Assembly: GCF_900155365.1 (NCBI RefSeq)
Contig: NZ_LT699742.1
Coordinates: 143,729-207,728, forward strand
Length of the DNA stretch: 64,000 nt
Direction: 5' to 3'
Source: Collinsella bouchesdurhonensis
GTDB taxonomy: Bacteria; Actinomycetota; Coriobacteriia; Coriobacteriales; Coriobacteriaceae
The position numbers and the translations under genes were made by a program. The notes under the pieces are model-generated. The model saw only the letters and a program-made list of their open reading frames with translations. It ran no database searches and was not told where the DNA came from. Each line of letters starts with the position of its first letter. Within the stretch, counting starts at the first letter, position 1. Positions 49,604-57,824 of the stretch are shown one piece after another.

Positions 49604-49918
49604 ATGATGGCAACGGTGACTGCCCGTGTTCCGGCCGAGATACGCCGCCAAGGGAATGCGGTTCTTGAACAGCTGAACGCAACGCCAACGGAGCTCATTC
49701 GAGCTGCATATGAATATGTTTTAGCGACAGGGCAGATACCCGTCGCTCAAGACAGCGCAGGGCGGGATGCGTCTGAACTTCCTGTTGAAAAGCAACGGAA
49801 GCTTGCAGAAATGATTGCAGAGATGACGTTCGATGTCTCTCCTTCTTTGCTTGATTTCGATTCCTATAAACAGATTCGCGCTCAAGGGTTGGCTGAGAAA
49901 TATGAAGCTCTTGGTTGA
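49604..49918 (+). CDS. RelB/DinJ-family antitoxin
   Basis: A 104-residue protein. The N-terminus (TVTARVPAEIRRQGNAVLEQLNATPTELIRAAYEYVLATGQIP) is the ribbon-helix-helix DNA-binding domain of RelB/DinJ antitoxins; the C-terminal helices (FDVSPSLLDFDSYKQIRAQGLAEKYEALG) would wrap the toxin. GGGAG precedes the ATG; a second ATG follows at once. The 3' end overlaps the toxin gene by 17 bases, the coupling usual in toxin-antitoxin operons. Codon use is more AT-rich than the neighbours, suggesting transfer. Confidence 0.82.
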   Translation: MMATVTARVPAEIRRQGNAVLEQLNATPTELIRAAYEYVLATGQIPVAQDSAGRDASELPVEKQRKLAEMIAEMTFDVSPSLLDFDSYKQIRAQGLAEKYEALG

Positions 49919-50402
49919 TGCGAATTTCTTAATTGACTACTATGCTCGCCGCGATGAGTTCTTTGATTCGTGCACAACTCTGCTCGTTGCTGAGTCGTTT
50001 CACGACGTTGAGCTATGGGCGCCAGCAAAATCGTTTACCGACGTGTTTTATGTGTTGAATCAACGCCTCAAAGTGGCGAGCCCACTCGTACAGAGAGCAT
50101 TTCTCAAGAGCTTTGATTTCATCAAATTGGTTTCCCTTGAACCTGTCGACGTTAAGGAGGCCGCGCGCCGCGCTTGGGATGATTTCGAAGATTGCCTGGT
50201 TGCGGTAGCGGCGGAGAAAATCGGTGCAGATTTTATTATCACGCGCGATGCAAAGGGGTTTTCTCAATCAAAAATCAAGGCTTTGGATGCCGATGCATTT
50301 TTGGGATGGATGAGACAAAAGCGAGGACGGTCTTATGCGGAGATGAGAGTAACGCGAGAGATGATTGAGGAGGCTTGTCGACGGGCTTCTTTTGACGCCT
50401 GA
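49902..50402 (+). CDS. PIN-domain toxin
   Basis: A 166-residue PIN ribonuclease-type protein. Acidic site residues are visible: Asp in LLVDANFLIDYY near the N-terminus, the Asp/Glu cluster in AWDDFEDCLVAVAA and Asp in FIITRDAKGF. PIN toxins cleave tRNA or rRNA. ATG 49902 lies inside the antitoxin's 3' end; a longer frame from 49833 adds non-PIN residues and is rejected. VapC-type toxins usually pair with VapB-like antitoxins, so a RelB-like partner is somewhat unusual. A basic tail (MRQKRGRSYAEMRVTREM) extends past the domain. Confidence 0.82.
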   Translation: MKLLVDANFLIDYYARRDEFFDSCTTLLVAESFHDVELWAPAKSFTDVFYVLNQRLKVASPLVQRAFLKSFDFIKLVSLEPVDVKEAARRAWDDFEDCLVAVAAEKIGADFIITRDAKGFSQSKIKALDADAFLGWMRQKRGRSYAEMRVTREMIEEACRRASFDA

Positions 50403-50500
50403 TTTCAGTGTCGCCCCGTAAATATCTCCTTGCTTTCGCTCGAATGTTGGGTACAACCTAGCAGGTCAAACAAAACCGGCATCGACGTTTGGGGAAGAGT

Positions 50501-51049
50501 ATGAACATCGCTGTGATTACCAATAGCAAGAGCGGCAACACGGTGCAGCTGGCGCGGGCGTTGCGCGAGGGGTTTGCTGTGTCGGGGTCTGCGCCTATTT
50601 GCGATATCGAGCTGCCCGACGCCCCTGATGTCTCCCAGCTTGAAGATGCTGTCAGTCGAGTCCTTGCGGCGGACGCCGTGTGCGTTGGTTTTTGGTGCGA
50701 TAAGGGCTCTTGTACCGGGGGCGTGGCCAAGCTGCTTGAGCGCATGGACGGAAAGCGTGTCTTCCTTTTTGGTACCTGTGGTTTTGGCGGAAGCCAAGAA
50801 TACTTTGATCAGATTATTGAGCGTGTAAAGGAGCATCTGCCGCAGACGGCCGAGCTTGTGGGTGCGTTTATGTGCCAGGGCAAGATGGGCCCTGGCGTTC
50901 GCGCACGCTACGAGGCCATGCTTGCCAAGAATCCGGATGACGCTCGCATGCAGGCGCTCATCGACAACTTTGATTCGGCTTTGGCGCATCCCAACGTTGA
51001 CGATCTAGATGCCGTAGTGTCCTCGGCTGCTCGGGCTTTAGGCCTCTAG
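50501..51049 (+). CDS. Flavodoxin-family protein
   Basis: A 182-residue protein beginning MNIAVITNSKSGNTVQLARAL, the FMN phosphate-binding loop of flavodoxins. FWCDKGSCTGGVAKLLERM and FLFGTCGFGGSQEYF match the remaining flavin-contacting loops of the flavodoxin-like group that lacks a classical redox partner. It probably carries electrons or reduces quinones in the cytoplasm. ATG 50501 after GGGGAAGAG is preferred to an upstream in-frame start at 50489. It is monocistronic, ending at the hairpin 51072-51112. Confidence 0.82.
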   Translation: MNIAVITNSKSGNTVQLARALREGFAVSGSAPICDIELPDAPDVSQLEDAVSRVLAADAVCVGFWCDKGSCTGGVAKLLERMDGKRVFLFGTCGFGGSQEYFDQIIERVKEHLPQTAELVGAFMCQGKMGPGVRARYEAMLAKNPDDARMQALIDNFDSALAHPNVDDLDAVVSSAARALGL

Positions 51050-51071
51050 GCAGTAAACATCATCGTTTTTT

Positions 51072-51112
51072 AGAAAGCTCTCCTTTGAATCGAATCAAAA
51101 GGGGAGCTTTCT
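51072..51112 (+). terminator. Hairpin after the flavodoxin gene
   Basis: AGAAAGCTCTCCTTT pairs with AAAGGGGAGCTTTCT (one G-T pair) around a 12-base loop. The following T-run is short. Confidence 0.65.
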
Positions 51113-51240
51113 ATTGTGGCGAAAACTTGTTCAAATAATCATGTACAAGTAGACGCCCATCTCGGCTACTATAGAGCTAGTTCGTATGGTTAGTTTGACG
51201 CTGGGACACTCTGGCGCCGCACTTGAAAGGAATGTGCACC

Positions 51241-52110
51241 ATGCTCGTTAACCTTCGTGACATCACCGCTATTGCAGAGCAGAACAACATGGCAATCGGC
51301 GCCTTCAACTCGCCGAGCCTCGAGTCTGCCCGTGCCGCAATTGATACGGCCGAGAAGCTGGGTTACCCCGTTATCATCGATCACGCTCAGGGTCACGAGG
51401 AGATCACCCCGCTCGACGTCATGGGCCCGGTGCTGATTGCTCTTGCCGAGCGCTCCACTGCTCCTGTCTGCGTGCACCTCGATCACTGCGAGGACCTGTC
51501 CTATATGCGTCGCGCACTGGAGATGGGCTTTAACGGCGCCATGTTCGACGGCTCGTTCCTGCCGTACGAGCGCAACTGCGAGCTCGGTCACCGCGCTGCC
51601 GAGATGTGCCACAGCTTCGACTGCGGTCTTGAGTGCGAGCTTGGCTCCATGGGTAGCCGCGAGGCCGGTGCAAAGGTCGAGGGCGGCACTGCCGAGGAGG
51701 CTGGCGCTATCTACACCGATCCCGATCAGGCCAACGAGTTCATTGCGGCAACCGGTTGCGACATCCTGGCTGCTTCCTTCGGCACGGTTCACGGCCTGTA
51801 CAAGGGCGAGCCGCACCTCTCCTTTGATGTGCTTAATCAGATTCGCGAGCGCACCCTCACCCCGCTTGTCATGCACGGCGGTTCGGGCGTTTCCGATGAG
51901 GATTACGCTAAGGCCATCGATGCCGGCATCCGCAAGATCAATTACTTCACCTACGGTTCCAAGGCCGCAGGCGAGGCAGTGGCTGCCGATCTCAAGAACG
52001 AGGAGGTCCCGTACTATCACAAGATGACGATGACCGCCTACGATGCGTTCTGCAAGGATTACGAGCACGTCATGAAGGTCTTCGCCAACGGCGCCAAGCC
52101 CATCGCGTAA
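51241..52110 (+). CDS. Class II fructose/tagatose-bisphosphate aldolase
   Basis: A 289-residue zinc aldolase: the first metal and substrate loop CVHLDHCED, the glycine-rich FGTVHGLYKGEPHLSF containing a zinc His, and HGGSGVSDEDY with the last zinc His and phosphate-binding residues. It reversibly splits a ketose-1,6-bisphosphate into dihydroxyacetone phosphate and glyceraldehyde-3-phosphate. Length and motif order suit the shorter GatY/KbaY/Fba-like branch, so fructose and tagatose substrates cannot be told apart. ATG 51241 follows GAAAGGAA; CTATAG near 51170 may be part of the -10. Confidence 0.87.
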   Translation: MLVNLRDITAIAEQNNMAIGAFNSPSLESARAAIDTAEKLGYPVIIDHAQGHEEITPLDVMGPVLIALAERSTAPVCVHLDHCEDLSYMRRALEMGFNGAMFDGSFLPYERNCELGHRAAEMCHSFDCGLECELGSMGSREAGAKVEGGTAEEAGAIYTDPDQANEFIAATGCDILAASFGTVHGLYKGEPHLSFDVLNQIRERTLTPLVMHGGSGVSDEDYAKAIDAGIRKINYFTYGSKAAGEAVAADLKNEEVPYYHKMTMTAYDAFCKDYEHVMKVFANGAKPIA

Positions 52111-52181
52111 TCATCTGCTCTAAAGATTAAATCCGAGAGACGACAGCCCCCTTCCTTCCCGTCGCCTCCCCTCTACCAAAA

Positions 52182-52221
52182 GTGCCCGGCACGGTTTAGA
52201 CCGCGCCGGGCACACTTTTTT
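52182..52221 (+). terminator. Terminator of the aldolase gene
   Basis: GTGCCCGGC (52182-52190) pairs with GCCGGGCAC (52205-52213), extended by an inner GGT/ACC pairing, and is followed by a six-T run. Confidence 0.88.
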
Positions 52222-52288
52222 AATCCCCGCATCCGGAACCGCCGAAACAGACGCCGGGCATAGCGGCTAGTGGCTTCTGGTGGGATGA

Positions 52289-52397
52289 GGCCGGGGCCCT
52301 TTCGCTCGAGACAAGTTCCGCACAAATGAGAAAAGCGCCAGCGGCGCTTTTCTCATTTGGAGGACTGTTTGCAGGCTCGAGCGAAAGGGCCCCGGCC
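52289..52397. repeat. Nested perfect inverted repeats forming one long hairpin
   Basis: Outer arms of 22 bases (52289-52310 and 52376-52397) are perfect inverted copies. Inside them, AAATGAGAAAAGCGCC (52324-52339) and GGCGCTTTTCTCATTT (52343-52358) form a second perfect 16-pair stem with an AGC loop. The spacers (13 and 17 bases) are not complementary. It sits between the aldolase terminator and the LTA-synthase-like gene, occupying most of 52111-52416. Confidence 0.9.
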
Positions 52398-52416
52398 GAT
52401 CATTCGGGATAGAACT

Positions 52417-54654
52417 CTACTTGATCTTAGTGGTGCCCGGCGCCAGGTTCGGGTCCGTCTCGTTTGCGGCGTCCTGATAGTGCTTGGTGTAGATGTCCTT
52501 GCCGTCGCCAAACATCATGTAGTACTGCATTGCATGGTAATCGGAGCGTGCTTTCTCGCAGGCCGCAGCGATGGTGTCGTTATATGCCTCATCGCTCTTT
52601 GAGCTGGAGAGCAGCCAGCGATCCTGAGAATCCTCGTAGCCTACGGAGTTCAAAGCGGGCAGCGACTGGCGCAGCGTGAGGTGGGCCTTCTGGTAGTCGG
52701 TGAGGGGCGCGCCGATAAGCTTCATGAGCTCAGAGCTTAAGTAGTTGGAAGAAAGGTCTTCCTCGTGGCTCGTCTGGGAATTGCCTGCTACGTCGTAGTT
52801 GGCCCAGATGATGTAGCTGGTCTGCCATAGGCGTTCCTGGTGCGTGGCGTCGTCCTCGTTAGTGAACCAGCGGTCGTTATACGTATCGGGGAAGAACGGC
52901 TGATGGTCGCCCCAGAACACTACGACAACCTTGCGATCGAGCTTGCTCAGCTTATTGAGGAAGTACTTAAGTGCCTCGTCGGACTGCTGAATGAGCGAGA
53001 CATACTCGTTGACGTTGGAGTTGAACTCGCCGTCGATATTCAGACTCATCTGCTTGTCGTAGGGGATGAGGCCGGTGTCATAACCGGAGTGGTTTTGCAT
53101 GGTTACGTCAAAGATGAACTGCGGGTTGCTGTTGGTGTCCAGCAGCTCAAGAATCTTGTCGTACGTAGCCCTATCGGTCACCATGCCGCGCAGCGTCTCG
53201 GCATTCTGGAAGTCGTTGATGGTGAGGAATTGGTCAAAGCCAAAGTCCTTATAGACGTTCTCGCGGTTCCAGTTGGTGCCATGGTTGGGGTGCATGGCGG
53301 TGGTGTAGTAACCAAGCGACTTGAACTGCGCGGCGAGGTTCTCGGTGTCGGTGAGGTCGTATGTGGTGTACGGATACACGCCGCTGCCCAAATAAGCCAT
53401 GGAGTTGCCCGTCAGGAACTCAAACTCGGTGTTGGCAGTGCCGCCGCCATAGGCGGAGACGTAGAGGCGCCCGCGCGAGAGGCAATCGTCGATGCTCTTA
53501 AAGTACGTGGGTCCCTGATAGTCGGCATGCATGTTCTGGTAGATGGAGAGATCCGAGAAGGTCTCGTTCATGACGGCGATGACCGTGGGCTTTTCTTCAT
53601 CAAACTGCTTCGTGGCCTCAAGTCGCGTCGCAGAAGAGCCGCCCGTCTGGTTGTTGCCGTCATACTCCTTCGCGTACTCGGAGATGAGCTTTTTTGCGCC
53701 AGAGACCGTGTAGTCCTCGGGCTTGGAAGGCTTGATAGTCTGTGCGCCTGAGATGAATGACGGCAGGAAGCCCTGACGGTAGTAGCTCTCAAGCGGGCGC
53801 CAGGAGTACACCTGAATATAGAGGGTGTGGTAGTAGTCAAGCAGCGTGGTGTGTGCAGCGATGCCGCCCAGGCAGACGATGGCAATCAGCAGGTTGAGCA
53901 CCAGGCCGCGCCAGGAACCTTTTTGGCGTTTGGGTGCAACCTGTGCCGCGAGAGTGCAAATCTGGATAGCGATAACCGTAAAGGCGAGGCTCAGCATGCA
54001 AAAGCTGGTAATCGTGTATGTGAAGCCCGTGCCAGCAACGGCGGCGGCGGTGGAGAGGGCCGTCAAATCGCCGGGGGAGATGGGCATGGACTTAAACAGG
54101 ATGACAAAGTACTCGGCAAGGCCCAGGACATAGAGGGCGACAGCAAGCACGACGGCACCGCCGCAGCGACGCTGGAACAGGAAGAAAAGTCCCAGCATGG
54201 CGAATGCGACGAGCGCCCACTCGAGCAGCAGGCACAGGGGATACATCCAAGTGAGATCGTGGTTAGAAGAGAATTCGAGTCCCAGCGTGGCAAAGACGCC
54301 GGCAAGAAGAATCATGATCGAGGCGGCAAGCAGCGGATGGGCAAACTTTCCCTCTGCGCCAAGGAGCGCCTGCAGGCGCTCGAGCACGCGATCACGGTGG
54401 ATATTGAAATAGGCGCAGCCGCACAGGAGTGCGTGCGCAACAATCGCTACGACAACCGCCATGGGGTCTGCACAGTCCACGAGGCCTATGGCGGACCAGA
54501 CGGTGAAGAACAGCTGGATCAGCAGGATGAGGCCGCAGCGGACAAAGAGCGTGCGGCTCGGGGTGTCTCCCGTGCTTTTGCAAGCCTTGAGGTGCTTGAG
54601 CACGAGCAGTACCGTGCCTGCGGCGCCAACGAGCGAAACGAGGGCAGCGAACAT
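52417..54654 (-). CDS. LTA synthase/phosphoglycerol transferase-like membrane sulfatase-fold enzyme
   Basis: A 745-residue protein. The N-terminal third has about eight membrane helices (to about 285). The extracellular domain has sulfatase-fold metal and catalytic sites: Glu in VMNETFSDLS, the nucleophile Thr in GGGTANTEFEFLTG, and VVFWGDHQPF with the late Asp-His pair. LtaS-type enzymes transfer phosphoglycerol from phosphatidylglycerol to build or decorate surface polymers. The extra helices beyond the five of LtaS place it in the wider LTA-synthase-like family, so the polymer is uncertain. AAGGAG lies eight bases before the minus-strand ATG. Confidence 0.85.
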   Translation of the reverse strand: MFAALVSLVGAAGTVLLVLKHLKACKSTGDTPSRTLFVRCGLILLIQLFFTVWSAIGLVDCADPMAVVVAIVAHALLCGCAYFNIHRDRVLERLQALLGAEGKFAHPLLAASIMILLAGVFATLGLEFSSNHDLTWMYPLCLLLEWALVAFAMLGLFFLFQRRCGGAVVLAVALYVLGLAEYFVILFKSMPISPGDLTALSTAAAVAGTGFTYTITSFCMLSLAFTVIAIQICTLAAQVAPKRQKGSWRGLVLNLLIAIVCLGGIAAHTTLLDYYHTLYIQVYSWRPLESYYRQGFLPSFISGAQTIKPSKPEDYTVSGAKKLISEYAKEYDGNNQTGGSSATRLEATKQFDEEKPTVIAVMNETFSDLSIYQNMHADYQGPTYFKSIDDCLSRGRLYVSAYGGGTANTEFEFLTGNSMAYLGSGVYPYTTYDLTDTENLAAQFKSLGYYTTAMHPNHGTNWNRENVYKDFGFDQFLTINDFQNAETLRGMVTDRATYDKILELLDTNSNPQFIFDVTMQNHSGYDTGLIPYDKQMSLNIDGEFNSNVNEYVSLIQQSDEALKYFLNKLSKLDRKVVVVFWGDHQPFFPDTYNDRWFTNEDDATHQERLWQTSYIIWANYDVAGNSQTSHEEDLSSNYLSSELMKLIGAPLTDYQKAHLTLRQSLPALNSVGYEDSQDRWLLSSSKSDEAYNDTIAAACEKARSDYHAMQYYMMFGDGKDIYTKHYQDAANETDPNLAPGTTKIK

Positions 54655-54927
54655 ATGGTGGGGCTCCTTTGCGGATTATCTGGCGTATACACGGACGTGG
54701 GAGTCCGTGCCTATGCTTCGCGTTTTGCAAGCAACCATAGTACCGTGGGAATGTTGAGATTTCGTATCGATGCACGAAAACGCCCCTATCTGTGGAATTT
54801 CGTCACGAAGTCAACAGAGGGTTACCTTGAAAAAGCGGGCAATTCCAATGACGGTGCAAGCTAAGTGACATATCGGTTTTCTCCGAGGCGCGTCGCGAGG
54901 GCTTTCCTTTCGATTTTCGGCCACGTT

Positions 54928-54949
54928 CGGCGGTTCTCCGCCGTTTCTC
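54928..54949 (+). terminator. Small hairpin before the nitroreductase gene
   Basis: CGGCGG (54928-54933) and CCGCCG (54938-54943) form a tight stem with a TTCT loop followed by TTTCTC. It lies about 55 bases upstream of the nitroreductase start and could be a weak terminator or attenuator. Confidence 0.35.
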
Positions 54950-54998
54950 ATGCGTCGCGTGGCATGATGGAGCAACGCGAATAGAAGGGATTCAACTC

Positions 54999-55817
54999 AT
55001 GGCAGACGAGCTAACCATCGATACCATTCCCGCAGCGTATGCAGATGATGCCACGCTCGGGCTCATCGATGCGCGTTCTTCGACTCGTTCTTTTAGCGAG
55101 GGGGTCGATATCACCGACGAACAGCGTGCTGCGATTTTGCATGCAGCAAGCCGTGCACCCTCTGCGGGCGCCATGATGATGTATTCCATCATCGACGTGC
55201 GTTCTCAAAAGACGCGCGACCGCCTGGCGGTTCTGTGCGACAACCAGCCTATGATCGCAAAGGCGCCTTGGGCATTGGTGTTTGTTGTCGACTACGCTAA
55301 GTGGATCGACCTGTTTGAACATGCGGGCTGCTTTACACCCGAGTTTGCAAAGCGCACGGGTAAGAGCCCGCGCGTCGCGCCCGGTTTGGGCGAGTTTGCC
55401 ATCGCGGCACAGGACGCCGTGATCGCGGCTCAGAATGCAACCATCGCGGCAGAGGCCGTAGGGCTTGGCAGCTGCTATATCGGCGATATCATTGAATGCC
55501 AGGAAGAAGTGCGCAAGCTGCTTGACCTTCCGGCCTACACCGTGCCGCTTTCGATGCTCATTATCGGAGAGCCCAAAAAACGCCGCCCTGCAACGCCGCA
55601 TCCCGTCTGCAACTTGGTGATGCGCGAGCGCTACCAGCGCGCCGACGTGGCAGTTCTCGATAAGCAGATTGCCGAGATGGACGCGATGTTTCGCCCGCAT
55701 GCCACCGAGCCTGCCTCGCGCGTACACGATATCTATACGCGTAAGCACACGAGCGATTTTATGGTCGAAATGTGCCGTTCGATGCAGCTATGGCTCAACA
55801 ACTGGCAGGGTAAATAA
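54999..55817 (+). CDS. Nitroreductase-family flavoprotein
   Basis: A 272-residue FMN protein. DARSSTRSFSEGVDITDEQRAAILHAASRAPSAGAMMMY is the N-terminal FMN-binding region; AAQNATIAAEAVGLGSCYIGDI and PLSMLIIGEPKKRRP are the later family motifs. Enzymes of this type reduce nitro compounds, quinones or flavins with NAD(P)H; the true substrate is unknown. The adenine deaminase gene follows after 36 bases, so the two may share a transcript without obvious functional connection. GAAGGG precedes the ATG. Confidence 0.87.
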   Translation: MADELTIDTIPAAYADDATLGLIDARSSTRSFSEGVDITDEQRAAILHAASRAPSAGAMMMYSIIDVRSQKTRDRLAVLCDNQPMIAKAPWALVFVVDYAKWIDLFEHAGCFTPEFAKRTGKSPRVAPGLGEFAIAAQDAVIAAQNATIAAEAVGLGSCYIGDIIECQEEVRKLLDLPAYTVPLSMLIIGEPKKRRPATPHPVCNLVMRERYQRADVAVLDKQIAEMDAMFRPHATEPASRVHDIYTRKHTSDFMVEMCRSMQLWLNNWQGK

Positions 55818-55853
55818 CAAACCGTCGCGCGAAAACGAAGAAAGGACATCTAC

Positions 55854-57668
55854 ATGATCAACCATTTTTGCAAGACTCCGCTTTGGGAGTGCAATGACAA
55901 GCTCGTGCGCGTAGCGCAGGGCCAGGAGCCGGCAGACCTCGTGATTCGTCATGCCAACTTGGTGAGCGTAACCACGCACGAGATTTTGGAAGACACTGAT
56001 ATCGCCGTGTCCTGTGGGCGCATCGCCTATTTGGGCATGGGCGAGTACACCGCGGAGCATTGCATTGGTGAGAACACGACGGTAGTGGACGCTACGGGCA
56101 AGTACGTAGCTCCGGGCTATATCGATTCTCACATTCATGTCGAGTCGGCTATGATCGGCTGTGCCGAGTACGCCAAGGTTGTGGTCCCGCGCGGCACCAC
56201 TGCGATCTTTGCCGATCCGCATGAATGCTGCAACGTTGTAGGCCTCGATGGCGTGCGCGTGATGTTTGACGATGCCAAGCGCGCCCCGCTCAAAGCGATG
56301 CTCACCACGCCTTCGTGCGTGCCCGCCGTGACCGGCTTTGACGACAGCGGCTCTTACGTGGATGCGGCACAGGTTGCCGAGACCATGAAGTGGGATGACG
56401 TTGTAGGCCTGGGCGAGATGATGAACTTCCCCGGCATCCTGGGTGGTGAGGAGAATGCCCAGCATGAGGTGGGGGAGACCCTCAAGGCCGGCAAGTGCGT
56501 GACGGGCCACTACTCCATCTCCGAGACCGATCGCGGCCTCAACGCATACATCGCTTCGGGCGTCCGCGCTTGTCACGAGTGCATTACGTCCGACGACGTG
56601 ATGGCCAAGCTGCGCATGGGCATGTACGTGCAGGCGCGCTATGGCTCGGCATGGCTTTCGCTTCCCAATTACCTCCCGCAGGTGCTTGAGAGCGGCGTCG
56701 ACACGCGTTTGATTATCCTGTGCACCGATGACAACCATCCCAACACGCTTGTCAGCGAGGGCGGCATGGACCGCGCTCTGCGCGCCGTGCTCGAGTGCGG
56801 ATGTGACCCTGTGACAGCTTTGCAGTTTGCGACCATCAACGCCGCGCAGTGCCTGGGCGTGGACCAGGATATGGGTTCTATCACCCCGGGCAAGTGCGCC
56901 GACATGGTGGTCCTGCCCAATCTGGAGACCTTCATTCCCGAGCAGGTTTATATCGACGGCGACTTGGTGGCTCAAGACGGGAAGGCCACGTTCGACCACG
57001 ACCTCTTTGAGTGGCCCGAGTTTATGACGCATACCATGAACGTTGGCCGCACCTTTACCGCTGCGGATTTCGAGATTCCCGTGGACCGTCCCGACGGTAT
57101 GTGCCGCGTGCGCGCCATTGGCGGTGTAGGTGGCTCGACCATTACCGAGGATGCGGTAATCGAGGTTCCCGTTGTGGACGGAAAGCTGCAGGCGAACCCC
57201 GCGATCGATGCGCTCAAGATGGCCGTGTTCGACCGCCATCACGGCGCCGAGGGTACTCATTCGTTTGGCTTCTGCACGGGCTTTGGCGTCCACGGTGCGC
57301 TGGCACAGACTGTTGCGCACGACTCCCACAACCTGCTTGTTGTGGGCGATAACGACGAGGACATGGCGCTTGCTGCCCAGACGCTCGTGGAGTGCGGCGG
57401 TGGCGAGGTCGCGGTTCAGGACGGCCGCGTGCTCGCTTTGGTGGAACTGCCGGTTTGCGGCCTCATGAGTGACAAGCATGTCGAGGAAGTTGCCCAGGAG
57501 GTGGCTGCCATCGAGCAGGCTTGGGCCGATATGGGTTGCAAGATGCCCTCGCCCTTCATGACCATGGGCATCCTTTCGCTGCCTTGCGTGCCGGTGCTTC
57601 GCCTTACTAATCGCGGTTATGTGAACTGCCTCACCTTCCAGTTCGAGGACCTGCTCATCGAAGACTAA
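55854..57668 (+). CDS. ade: Adenine deaminase
   Basis: A 604-residue amidohydrolase that converts adenine to hypoxanthine for purine salvage. Metal-binding motifs are DSHIHVESAM and the downstream HECC...CTDDNHPNTLVSEGG region; the C-terminal domain carries VRAIGGVGGSTITEDAVIEV and AVFDRHHGAEGTHSFGFCTGFGVHGALAQTVAHDSHNLLVVG, characteristic of the bacterial Ade/AdeC enzyme. Length fits the family. GAAGAAAGGA precedes the ATG. Xanthine phosphoribosyltransferase at 63399 is another purine salvage gene in the window, but not in the same operon. Confidence 0.92.
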   Translation: MINHFCKTPLWECNDKLVRVAQGQEPADLVIRHANLVSVTTHEILEDTDIAVSCGRIAYLGMGEYTAEHCIGENTTVVDATGKYVAPGYIDSHIHVESAMIGCAEYAKVVVPRGTTAIFADPHECCNVVGLDGVRVMFDDAKRAPLKAMLTTPSCVPAVTGFDDSGSYVDAAQVAETMKWDDVVGLGEMMNFPGILGGEENAQHEVGETLKAGKCVTGHYSISETDRGLNAYIASGVRACHECITSDDVMAKLRMGMYVQARYGSAWLSLPNYLPQVLESGVDTRLIILCTDDNHPNTLVSEGGMDRALRAVLECGCDPVTALQFATINAAQCLGVDQDMGSITPGKCADMVVLPNLETFIPEQVYIDGDLVAQDGKATFDHDLFEWPEFMTHTMNVGRTFTAADFEIPVDRPDGMCRVRAIGGVGGSTITEDAVIEVPVVDGKLQANPAIDALKMAVFDRHHGAEGTHSFGFCTGFGVHGALAQTVAHDSHNLLVVGDNDEDMALAAQTLVECGGGEVAVQDGRVLALVELPVCGLMSDKHVEEVAQEVAAIEQAWADMGCKMPSPFMTMGILSLPCVPVLRLTNRGYVNCLTFQFEDLLIED

Positions 57669-57676
57669 CCCTCCCC

Positions 57677-57715
57677 ATATGACAAAAGTCCACGGGTTTG
57701 TTTTGTCATATTTTT
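57677..57715 (+). terminator. Terminator of the adenine deaminase gene
   Basis: ATATGACAAAA (57677-57687) pairs with TTTTGTCATAT (57701-57711), followed by five T's. Confidence 0.85.
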
Positions 57716-57735
57716 GATCGGACCTGATTGGACAA

Positions 57736-57775
57736 AAAATATGCCCCGCATCTCATGGGAGGTGCGGGGCATTTT
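57736..57775. terminator. Second hairpin, facing kup
   Basis: ATGCCCCGCA (57741-57750) pairs with TGCGGGGCAT (57763-57772), flanked by A's on the left and T's on the right. It can terminate both strands and probably ends the kup transcript. Confidence 0.85.
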
Positions 57776-57824
57776 CGGTGCGCATGGGAATGCGTCGAGC
57801 TAAACGAACGACGGGGGTGCGAAA

